DNA from: an uncultured Oscillospiraceae bacterium
Lineage (GTDB): Bacteria > Bacillota > Clostridia > Oscillospirales > Acutalibacteraceae
NCBI GenBank assembly: GCA_900540305.1
Contig: UQFL01000008.1
Location: 1 to 45,915, forward strand
Direction of reading: 5' to 3'
DNA: 45,915 nt
A program made the position numbers and the translations under genes. Under the pieces are notes generated by a model. That model ran no database searches and was not told the DNA's origin. It saw only the letters and a program-made list of their open reading frames with translations. Positions 24,565 through 31,128 of this stretch are shown piece after piece (the first letter of the stretch is position 1; each line of letters starts with the position of its first letter).

Positions 24565-25740
24565 TTAATGGTGGAAAAGTCTGATACCTGTCATTGTCAT
24601 TGCGATACCGAAAGAATCACAGCACTCAATAACAGCGCCGTCTCTTACAGAACCACCGGGCTGAGCGATATATTTAACGCCTGATTTAACAGCACGCTCA
24701 ATATTATCCTCAAACGGGAAGAATGCGTCTGAACCAAGAGCAACCTTGTCCATCTTCTTATGCCACTCGCTCTTTTCCTCTGCGGTGAACGGCTCGGGCT
24801 TTTCTGTGAAATACTTCTTCCAAAGGTCGTTTTTATAGAGCTCCTCATACTCATCGCTGATATAGAGGTCTATTGCGTTGTCAGCCTCGCACTTTCTGAT
24901 GCCCTCAATGAAAGGAAGATTTAAAACCTTTTCATTTCTTCTGAGCCAGAAATTATCTGCCTTGTTGCCTGCAAGTCTTGTGCAGTGGATTCTTGACTGC
25001 TGGCCTGCTCCTACACCGATTGTCTGACCGCCCATAGCGTAGCAAACGGAATTTGACTGTGTATATTTAAGAGTTATCATTGAAATGAGCAAATCAATCT
25101 TTGCAATTTCGGGAATTTCCTTAACCTTTGTGGGCATATCGTTGAAGAGGTCCATAGTGATTTTGGAATCGTTTCTCTTCTGCTCAAACTTAATGCCGAA
25201 AACCTGCTTTGTCTCCATCTCCTCGGGAACATAGTCTGCGTCCATCTTGATTATAAGATAGTTGCCTCTTCTCTTCTTTTTGAGGATTTCAAGAGCCTCG
25301 TCAGTATATGACGGAGCAATAATTCCGTCTGAAACCTCTTTTACAAGGAACTGAGCAACAGAAGCGTCACACTCGTCTGAAAGTGCGGCAAAATCGCCGA
25401 AAGAAGAAACTCTGTCGCATCCTCTTGCTCTTACATATGCCTGAGCGATGGGTGAAAGCTCAAGTCCGTCAGGAACGAAGCAAACTTTTCTGTCAACCTC
25501 GCTGAGCTCCTGCGCAACAGCGGCGCCTGCGGGTGAAACATGCTTGAATGAAGCGGCGCTGGGGAGACCCGTTGCCTCTTTAAGCTCTTTAACAAGCTGC
25601 CATGAATTGAATGCGTCAAGAAGATTTATATATCCTGCACTTCCGTTTAATATTTCAAAGGGAAGCTCCTTGCCGTCGCAATGGATTCTTGCAGGGTTCT
25701 GATTCGGGTTGCAGCCGTATTTTAAGGTGTATTCCGTCAT
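24565..25740 (-). CDS. AICAR formyltransferase, stand-alone (PurH without IMP cyclohydrolase domain)
   Basis: A 391-aa protein equal to the C-terminal half of PurH. It transfers a formyl group from 10-formyl-THF to AICAR in purine synthesis. The family Lys-His pair is K66-H67 in SFKHVSPAGAAV. Other family segments are LKYGCNPNQNPARI, RGNYLIIKMDADYVP, VCYAMGGQTIGVGAGQQSRIHCTRLAGNKAD, SDAFFPFEDNIERA and YIAQPGGSVRDG. The MGS-like IMP cyclohydrolase domain is missing; the protein starts directly at the transformylase fold with GGAGGAGAG before ATG 25740. IMP closure must be done by a separate enzyme not in this window. It is divergent from the ATP-grasp operon. Confidence 0.93.
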   Translation of the reverse strand: MTEYTLKYGCNPNQNPARIHCDGKELPFEILNGSAGYINLLDAFNSWQLVKELKEATGLPSAASFKHVSPAGAAVAQELSEVDRKVCFVPDGLELSPIAQAYVRARGCDRVSSFGDFAALSDECDASVAQFLVKEVSDGIIAPSYTDEALEILKKKRRGNYLIIKMDADYVPEEMETKQVFGIKFEQKRNDSKITMDLFNDMPTKVKEIPEIAKIDLLISMITLKYTQSNSVCYAMGGQTIGVGAGQQSRIHCTRLAGNKADNFWLRRNEKVLNLPFIEGIRKCEADNAIDLYISDEYEELYKNDLWKKYFTEKPEPFTAEEKSEWHKKMDKVALGSDAFFPFEDNIERAVKSGVKYIAQPGGSVRDGAVIECCDSFGIAMTMTGIRLFHH

Positions 25741-25793
25741 TTTAACTCTCCTCCAAACAGTTTTAAATAGTACATCTATTTTATATCACCGCA

Positions 25794-25822
25794 TTGAAAA
25801 AAGCAAGAACTAATGGTATAAT
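25794..25822 (+). promoter_or_regulatory. Promoter of the ATP-grasp/ATP-grasp/CYTH operon
   Basis: TTGAAA (25794-25799), 17-nt spacer and perfect TATAAT (25817-25822), with start expected near 25829 and GGGAGG before the first ATG. Confidence 0.75.
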
Positions 25823-25847
25823 TGTTTAAATTCACGGGAGGCTGAAA

Positions 25848-26663
25848 ATGAAAGGCGTACTTGTTGTTAATCATTTCTTAAAAGGCGAAAAATTTGATAC
25901 GCTCCACGCTCATCTGCTCAAAAGCGCAAATAAACTTGGCATTGAGCTTGAGCTTTTTACAAATATGGAACTTGCGGCAAAAACGCCGAAAGCTGATTTT
26001 GTTTTGTTTTGGGATAAGGATATAAACCTTGCCCTGCGCCTTGAAAAGAGCGGTATTCCCGTATTCAACAGCGCAAAAAGCATTGCCCTTTGCGATGACA
26101 AGGCAAAAACATACCTTGCGCTTGACGGCATTGTTTCACAGCCTAAAACGCTGATTGCACCCATGTCATATTTCAAATCGGATTACAGTCTTTTCATTGA
26201 CGATGCGGTTTCTGTTTTAGGTCTGCCCCTTGTTTTTAAAGAATGTTTCGGCTCTTTCGGCGAACAGGTATTTTTGTGCAGAACAAAGGAAGAAATTGAA
26301 AAGCGCATAACAGAAAAGCCGTTTTTGCTTCAGGAATTTATAGAAAACTCTTCAGGCAGGGACAAACGGCTTGAGGTTGTAGGCTCAAAAGTTGTTGCGG
26401 CAACAAGAAGATCAAATGAAAACGATTTTCGCTCAAATGTTACAAACGGCGGAACGATGACTCCCTGCGAGCCGACTGCGCAGGAATGCGAAACGGCAAT
26501 AAACGCCTGCAAAGCGCTTGGGCTGACTTTCGGCGGAGTTGATATTCTTGACGGCAACATACTCTGCGAGGTAAACAGCAACGCCCACATAATAAACATT
26601 ATGAACGCAACGGGCACGGACATTGCCCCCCTTATTTTTGAGGAGATAGGTAAAAGGATATGA
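25848..26663 (+). CDS. RimK-like ATP-grasp ligase, first of pair
   Basis: A 271-aa ATP-grasp enzyme, a family that forms amide (or thioester) bonds via acyl-phosphate. A pre-ATP-grasp domain (1-about 85) is followed by FNSAKSIALCDDKAKTYLAL, the entry to the ATP-binding fold. The Lys and Gly-rich loop is LVFKECFGSFGEQVFLC (about 125-142), LLQEFIENSSG and DKRLEVVG follow, DFRSN is at 193-197 (RimK FRxN block), then TNGG and the metal-binding CEVNSNAHIINI (about 242-253). Substrate is unknown; RimK relatives add Glu or related amino acids to acceptors. Its stop overlaps the next start (ATGA at 26660), indicating translational coupling. It is first gene of a three-gene operon. Confidence 0.88.
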   Translation: MKGVLVVNHFLKGEKFDTLHAHLLKSANKLGIELELFTNMELAAKTPKADFVLFWDKDINLALRLEKSGIPVFNSAKSIALCDDKAKTYLALDGIVSQPKTLIAPMSYFKSDYSLFIDDAVSVLGLPLVFKECFGSFGEQVFLCRTKEEIEKRITEKPFLLQEFIENSSGRDKRLEVVGSKVVAATRRSNENDFRSNVTNGGTMTPCEPTAQECETAINACKALGLTFGGVDILDGNILCEVNSNAHIINIMNATGTDIAPLIFEEIGKRI

Positions 26664-27394
26664 ACACGCTTCTTATTTACAGCAAGGAGGAGGCAGAGAG
26701 AAACAGCTTTGCCGTTTCAGTTTTTGAAAAAGAACTCGGCGCAAAACTTGTTCTTCAAAACGAAGTTTCTTTTGACGAGAAAGCGGACTGCGTGATAAAC
26801 AGAACGAACAGCGGTGAAATCGCCCTCGGCTTTGAGAAAAGGGGTATTAGAGTTTTTAACCCGAGCAGTCTTTCATTCCTTGCAAATGACAAACAGCGCT
26901 GTTACGAATTTATGAGCAAAAACGGCATAGAGATTATGCCCGTAAACCAAACAAAAGCGCCCGTTGTTATCAAGCCGACAGACGGCAATGGCGGTCAGGG
27001 CGTGCGCCTTGTTGAAAGCGGCGAATTTGAAATTGAGGACGGCTTTGTTTATCAAAAACCCGCCTCAGACCTCGGAAAAGATTTAAGGGTGTGGCTCATC
27101 GGCGGTGAGATAATATGCTCTATTCTGCGAGAGTCTAAAACGGATTTCCGCTCAAACTTCTGCCTTGGCGGAAGCGCAACGCCTTACACACTTTCAAAAG
27201 AGGAAACGGCGCTTGTTATGAAAATACAGTCGCTTATAAAATACGATTATATAGGCATAGATTTTGTATTTGACAAAGGCAGGGCGGTATTTAACGAAAT
27301 TGAGGACAGCGTAGGCGCAAGAATGGTTTACACCTGCACAAATACGGACATTCTTTCGCTTTACTGCGATTACATAAAAAAGGAAATGAGCTGA
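26660..27394 (+). CDS. RimK-like ATP-grasp ligase, second of pair
   Basis: A 244-aa shorter paralogue of the preceding gene. It keeps FNPSSLSFLANDKQRCYEFM, the ATP loop VVIKPTDGNGGQGVRLV, DLRVWLIGGEIICSILRES, DFRSN (162-166) with LGGSATP, and a divergent metal block FNEIEDSVGARMVY. The shared DFRSN-x4-GG block shows common origin with the first ligase, but sequences elsewhere differ strongly, so the two probably act on different substrates or in successive steps. The start is coupled by ATGA overlap; its stop lies 2 nt before the CYTH gene. It could also form a heteromer with the upstream protein. Confidence 0.87.
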   Translation: MNTLLIYSKEEAERNSFAVSVFEKELGAKLVLQNEVSFDEKADCVINRTNSGEIALGFEKRGIRVFNPSSLSFLANDKQRCYEFMSKNGIEIMPVNQTKAPVVIKPTDGNGGQGVRLVESGEFEIEDGFVYQKPASDLGKDLRVWLIGGEIICSILRESKTDFRSNFCLGGSATPYTLSKEETALVMKIQSLIKYDYIGIDFVFDKGRAVFNEIEDSVGARMVYTCTNTDILSLYCDYIKKEMS

Positions 27395-27396
27395 TT

Positions 27397-28134
27397 ATGG
27401 AAAAAATAGTTATAATCGGAAAATGCGATAAAAACGCAATACTCGGCAGATATTCACAATATGCCGAAAAAATAGAATTTGACTTGCCGTGTGAAAACAA
27501 CGAAATGAAATATGCCTTTGACGGCGTGTTTTTTGTGGGCGAGTATGATAAAAACACGCTCCTCGGCTGGCTCGGCAACGAACACCTGAGAATTTCAAAG
27601 GACGAAAAAGAACTTGAGGCGGAACTGAATTTCTTTTTCGGCATACCGAAAAAGGTTGAGATTGAAAGAAAAATACTTGTTGAAATGCCGAAAGAGGGCG
27701 AGGTTGAAAGCCTTGAGCTTGCCGATTATGTAGATATTTCTCAGGCGTATGTTAAGAAAAACGGCAGTAATTTCAGAGTGCGCAAAAGAGGAAAAGACGG
27801 CGATTTTATTTATATAAAGACGCAGAAAACGGATATCAGCGCAATAGAGCGCACCGAAACCGAAGAGCGCATAAGCGAGGAGGAATACCTTGACTGCATA
27901 AAGGGCTTTAAACTGCTTTCAAAAAGACGCTGGCTCATTATAAACGGCGGAAAATGCTTTGAACTTGATATTTTCCCGTTTTGGAATGACAAAGCACTAC
28001 TTGAAATAGAACTAAAAAACGCTGACGAGGAATTTGAAATTCCGCCGTTTTTAAAAGTTATCGGCGAGGTTACATTTGACAGGAATTACAGAAATTCCTG
28101 CATTGCTCAAAAATACGGCGTTATGACTGATTAA
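27397..28134 (+). CDS. CYTH-domain (triphosphate tunnel metalloenzyme-like) protein with novel N-terminal domain
   Basis: A 245-aa protein. Residues 1-84 (MEKIVIIGKCDKNAILG..., FDGVFFVGEYDKNTLLGWLG) form an alpha/beta domain I do not recognise. From residue 86 a CYTH domain begins with the ExExK signature E88-I-E90-R-K92. It continues with basic and acidic strands expected for a triphosphate tunnel: FRVRKRGKDG, YIKTQK, IERTETEERISEEEY, SKRRWLI, CFELDIFPF, LLEIELKNADEEF and a closing VTFDRNYRN. CYTH proteins hydrolyse or cyclise organic or inorganic triphosphates with Mg2+/Mn2+ (family knowledge). Tight coupling to two ATP-grasp ligases suggests a joint pathway; the substrate is unknown. The operon ends at a strong terminator. 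Confidence 0.85.
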   Translation: MEKIVIIGKCDKNAILGRYSQYAEKIEFDLPCENNEMKYAFDGVFFVGEYDKNTLLGWLGNEHLRISKDEKELEAELNFFFGIPKKVEIERKILVEMPKEGEVESLELADYVDISQAYVKKNGSNFRVRKRGKDGDFIYIKTQKTDISAIERTETEERISEEEYLDCIKGFKLLSKRRWLIINGGKCFELDIFPFWNDKALLEIELKNADEEFEIPPFLKVIGEVTFDRNYRNSCIAQKYGVMTD

Positions 28135-28150
28135 TTTAATATATACGCAA

Positions 28151-28184
28151 AAAGGCTGTGAAACCGCAAAGTTTCACAGCCTTT
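28151..28184. terminator. Bidirectional terminator between CYTH and sufB-like genes
   Basis: AAAGGCTGTGAAAC (28151-28164) and GTTTCACAGCCTTT (28171-28184), a perfect 14-bp stem between converging genes. Confidence 0.95.
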
Positions 28185-28196
28185 ATTTATGCTTTT

Positions 28197-29150
28197 TTAT
28201 TTGAGGAAGCCTTTTACAATCTGCTCCTCAGCCTCTTCCCTTGAAAGACCGAGCGTCATAAGCTTTGTAATCTGCTCTCCTGCAATTTTGCCGATTGCCG
28301 CCTCGTGGATAAGAGATGCGTTTACATCGTTTGCAGTAATTTCGGGAATCGCCTTAACGCAGGCATTTTCCATAATAATGGCGTCACACTCCGAATGACC
28401 CATGCACTCGTTGTTACCGTTAATAACAGAGGTGAATTCCTGGTAGGAATCACCCTTTGCAACTGAGCGTGAGCTTATGTCTGCGCTACAGTTTTTGCCG
28501 TTCATCTCAACTTCAAACTGAGTTATAGCTTTCTGCTTTCCGCTTGTCATAATCTTTTCTTTAACTACAAGGCGTGCGTCATCTGCCAAATCGCCCTTTG
28601 TAACTCTCTTTGTTGAATCAACGCCCTCAATCTGTACCGTTACCATTTCAAGATAAGCGCCTTTATCAAGGTGAACAACCGTTACAGGGTTGAGTATTCT
28701 TTCGCCGCTTCCGTTACCCTCGCCGTAATGCTTTTCAACATAGCGCACACGGGCGTCTTTTGCAAGGTGGAAGGTGTGAATTCCATCGTGCTGAGAGATA
28801 TGACAGCCGTCATTGTGAATACCGCAGCCTGCTACAATATCAACATCTGCGCCCTCGCCGATATAAAAATCGTTGTAAACAACATCCTGAAAATCGCTCT
28901 GGTCAACAACAACGGGAATATGTGCAACCTCGCCCTTTGTGTGGGGCTTTACATATATTTCAATTCCCTTGCCGTTTTCCTTGGGAACGATTTCTATATT
29001 TTCCGTGCTCTGTCTGCCTATGCTTGCGCCGTCAACACGGATATTATAAGCACCCTTCGGGGTCTGCGAAATATCAGCAATAGTTTTAAGTATATTCTGC
29101 AACTGCGGCTTTGCGCCGAGTTCAAGCGGTGATTTTAAATTATTATCCAT
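28197..29150 (-). CDS. SufB/SufD-family Fe-S cluster assembly scaffold, short form
   Basis: A 317-aa SufBD-core protein. Its centre is a parallel beta-helix typical of the family, and the C-terminal part carries the core signature (KNCSADISSRSVAKGDSYQEFTSVINGNNECMGHSECDAIIMEN, then IPEITANDVNASLIHEAAIGKIAGEQITKLMTLGLSREEAEEQIVKGFLK). It is about 150 residues shorter than full SufB. It is preceded by an ABC ATPase (5-nt gap) and a MarR regulator, with no sufD, sufS or sufU beside it. This two-component arrangement resembles the minimal SUF-like (SmsB/SmsC) systems of anaerobes, in which one SufBD paralogue dimerises. It probably builds [Fe-S] clusters using cysteine sulphur or sulphide. Confidence 0.9.
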   Translation of the reverse strand: MDNNLKSPLELGAKPQLQNILKTIADISQTPKGAYNIRVDGASIGRQSTENIEIVPKENGKGIEIYVKPHTKGEVAHIPVVVDQSDFQDVVYNDFYIGEGADVDIVAGCGIHNDGCHISQHDGIHTFHLAKDARVRYVEKHYGEGNGSGERILNPVTVVHLDKGAYLEMVTVQIEGVDSTKRVTKGDLADDARLVVKEKIMTSGKQKAITQFEVEMNGKNCSADISSRSVAKGDSYQEFTSVINGNNECMGHSECDAIIMENACVKAIPEITANDVNASLIHEAAIGKIAGEQITKLMTLGLSREEAEEQIVKGFLK

Positions 29151-29155
29151 ATCGT

Positions 29156-29890
29156 TTACTGCCTCCTTGCCTTATAGAATTTGCAGGCGTTTGATTCCGT
29201 GAGAAGCTGGGGAAGAATTTCCTCCCTTGAGCCCTCTGCGGTTATCTCTCCGCCTGAAACAACAACAAGCTTGTCCGCAATTTCAAGTATTCTTTCCTGA
29301 TGTGAAATTATAACAACTGCGCCGTGCTTAGCGTCTCTTATATTCTCAAAAACCGAAATGAGGTTATTAAAGCTCCACAAATCTATGCCTGCTTCAGGCT
29401 CGTCGAAAAGTGAAAAATCAACTCCCCTTGCCATAAGCATTGCAATTTCTATTCTTTTAAGTTCGCCGCCAGAAAGGCTTGCGTTGATTTCTCTGTTAAT
29501 ATAATTTGCAGCGCACAGACCAACCTCTGAAAGATAGCCGCAAAGTCCCTGATACGGGGTGTCCTTTTTGATTGCGAGCATAAGAAGGTCGCGCACGGTA
29601 AGACCCTTAAATCTTACAGGCTGCTGAAACGCAAAACCGAGACCGAGATTTGCCCTTTCGTTGATTTCAAGATTTGTAATATCCTGACCCTTGTATATAA
29701 TCTGACCCGATGTGGGCTTTTCAATGCCCATAATGATTTTGGCAAGCGTTGATTTTCCGCCGCCGTTGGGGCCTGTGATTACAACAAAGCTGTCCTTATC
29801 TATCGTTAAATTAATGTTTTTAAGAATTTCCTTGTCTGTGTTGTTCGCCTCATCGTGAACGCTGAAGCATATATTTTTAAGTTCAAGCAT
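29156..29890 (-). CDS. SufC-like ABC-class ATPase for Fe-S cluster assembly
   Basis: A 244-aa cytosolic ATP-binding cassette without membrane domain. Walker A is GPNGGGKST (40-48), followed by Q-loop AFQQPVRF, signature LSGGELKR, Walker B with FSLFDEPEAGIDL, and H-loop VIISHQERIL. The DEPEAGID variant (SufC has DExDxGLD) and the pairing with a SufB-type gene identify it as the motor of the scaffold complex rather than a transporter. It lies 15 nt downstream of the MarR gene and 5 nt upstream of the scaffold gene, all in one operon. Confidence 0.92.
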   Translation of the reverse strand: MLELKNICFSVHDEANNTDKEILKNINLTIDKDSFVVITGPNGGGKSTLAKIIMGIEKPTSGQIIYKGQDITNLEINERANLGLGFAFQQPVRFKGLTVRDLLMLAIKKDTPYQGLCGYLSEVGLCAANYINREINASLSGGELKRIEIAMLMARGVDFSLFDEPEAGIDLWSFNNLISVFENIRDAKHGAVVIISHQERILEIADKLVVVSGGEITAEGSREEILPQLLTESNACKFYKARRQ

Positions 29891-29905
29891 ACTGTTTCCT
29901 CCCTG

Positions 29906-30397
29906 TTACTTCTGCTTAATGCAGGGTGCTGTATATTCCCCGTCGTTTGAACAGTTGAATGAATACGACGGCATAAAATTCTTTGCGTTTTTTATAAATT
30001 CGATTATCGTTTTCTTTTCCTCAATACTGAGCGAACAGAGATATTTTCTCATCTGCTCTGAGGCGGCTTTTGTTTCCTCGTCTCCCTGTGCACGCACGGT
30101 TTTTCCCAGGGGTGTGAGCCTGAAATATTTTTCCTTTTTATTATGGGGACTTTTATATTTTTCTATAAGCCCTTTTTCAAGCAGCTTTATACTCATCTGC
30201 GTTACTGCGCTTTTTGTTACGCCCGATTTTGCGGAAAGCTCGCTCACATTGAGTTCGGGATAATCGTCTATAAGCTGTAAAAGATTAAGCTCGGAGCGGT
30301 AGAGCACAAGACCGCCGTCAAATTCCCTTGGAATTTTCTGCCCTGCTGATATTTCGCCAAGCATATCAAAAAACTGCCTTGATATTTCGCACTGCAT
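29906..30397 (-). CDS. MarR-family regulator of the sufCB-like operon
   Basis: A 163-aa protein with a winged helix (about 35-100; LNVSELSAKSGVTKSAVTQMSIKLLEKGLIEKYKS, then KKEKYFRLTPLGK). Dimerising helices lie on both sides. Four cysteines are present: Cys3, Cys121, Cys149 and Cys159. The last two lie in a C-terminal extension (FNCSNDGEYTAPCIKQK) beyond the usual MarR fold and could ligate an Fe-S cluster or form a redox switch (inference). AAGGAGGGG precedes ATG 30397. It is first in the operon and likely represses it through the palindrome at 30457-30475. Cluster loss would then induce the assembly genes. Confidence 0.88.
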   Translation of the reverse strand: MQCEISRQFFDMLGEISAGQKIPREFDGGLVLYRSELNLLQLIDDYPELNVSELSAKSGVTKSAVTQMSIKLLEKGLIEKYKSPHNKKEKYFRLTPLGKTVRAQGDEETKAASEQMRKYLCSLSIEEKKTIIEFIKNAKNFMPSYSFNCSNDGEYTAPCIKQK

Positions 30398-30424
30398 AAA
30401 CGCCCCTCCTTATATCTTTGCCAT

Positions 30425-30475
30425 ATTATACCTTGAAATACATACGCAGTCAAGTATTGTTTAGCAGCTTAACAA
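30425..30475 (-). promoter_or_regulatory. MarR-sufCB promoter with palindromic candidate operator
   Basis: Minus strand TTGACT (30453-30448), 17-nt spacer and perfect TATAAT (30430-30425). Four bases upstream of the -35 box is a 19-bp palindrome TTGTTnAGCnGCTnAACAA (30457-30475), matched in all but the three n positions. A shorter TTAGG-ATTG-CCTAA repeat lies just beyond. Size and place suit a MarR dimer. Confidence 0.75.
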
Positions 30476-30673
30476 AAATTAGGATTGCCTAACCTATCAT
30501 TTGTAGACAAAGCTTGTGCTTTTGTCTTGATTTTGCACAGTTTTTTTCAAAAAATAAAAAGAAAAAGTTTGTAAAATTCGACGGCAAAAAAATTCTTATG
30601 TCAAAAATTTCAATGTGATAGAATAAACCGTATTTGAATAACAGGCTAAAACTAACAAAAAGGAGAATGAATT

Positions 30674-30964
30674 ATGCCGAAAACAAAATTTCAGAATATA
30701 GTATTCACAATCATTATGGCGGTTATTATGGTTTACGGAATGATAGTTTGCATTATGTGCCCCACAATGAGCCTTATTGCAACTTTACTTTTCAAAGCGC
30801 CGAGCCTCGGCGCATGGGTGCAGACATTCGGTATGAATATGCCCATGGCGCTCATATGGCAGCTTCTTTTCTGCGGACCTCTTGTAAGACTTATATTCAG
30901 AACTCTTTTTCACAAACAGCTTAAGAAAGAAAAAGAAATGCAGGCAGAAACAATAAACAAATAA
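30674..30964 (+). CDS. DUF2798 small membrane protein
   Basis: A 96-aa protein with two hydrophobic helices, about residues 8-36 (VFTIIMAVIMVYGMIVCIMC) and 48-78 (GMNMPMALIWQLLFCGPLVRLIFRTLF), and a charged Lys/Glu tail. It has the conserved DUF2798 sequence MVYGMIxYN-like region and the closing CGPLVR. AAGGAGAATGAATT precedes ATG 30674. Function unknown. It stands alone between a divergent suf-like operon and a terminator. Confidence 0.82.
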   Translation: MPKTKFQNIVFTIIMAVIMVYGMIVCIMCPTMSLIATLLFKAPSLGAWVQTFGMNMPMALIWQLLFCGPLVRLIFRTLFHKQLKKEKEMQAETINK

Positions 30965-30982
30965 TTTTCCCACTTAAATAGG

Positions 30983-31023
30983 AAAAGACGATGTAAGGGC
31001 AAATCGCCCAAGCATCGTCTTTT
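30983..31023. terminator. Terminator between DUF2798 and the two-component operon
   Basis: AAAAGACGATG (30983-30993) with CATCGTCTTTT (31013-31023) and an inner GGGC/GCCC stem. It lies at the 3' end of converging units. Confidence 0.9.
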
Positions 31024-31035
31024 CGTTTTATATTT

Positions 31036-31128
31036 TCAAATTATATTTGCAATAAACAGCCACGCCGCACTGAAAGACACCGCCGCGGCAAAAACGGACA
31101 CGCCCAGCACTCTAATTTTATTTTGCAT
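31036..31128 (-). CDS. Possible 30-aa membrane peptide overlapping the sensor kinase gene
   Basis: ATG 31128-31126 lies inside the last codons of the histidine kinase gene, overlapping its stop by 11 nt including ATG. The frame gives 30 residues ending at TGA 31036: a basic start (MQNKIRVLG) then one hydrophobic helix (VSVFAAAVSFSAAWLFIANII). Codon use and GC match the neighbours, and the gap between kinase and terminator is otherwise unexplained. A coupled single-helix peptide could modulate the kinase. It may equally be chance; no ribosome binding site other than the kinase 3' end is evident. Confidence 0.45.
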   Translation of the reverse strand: MQNKIRVLGVSVFAAAVSFSAAWLFIANII

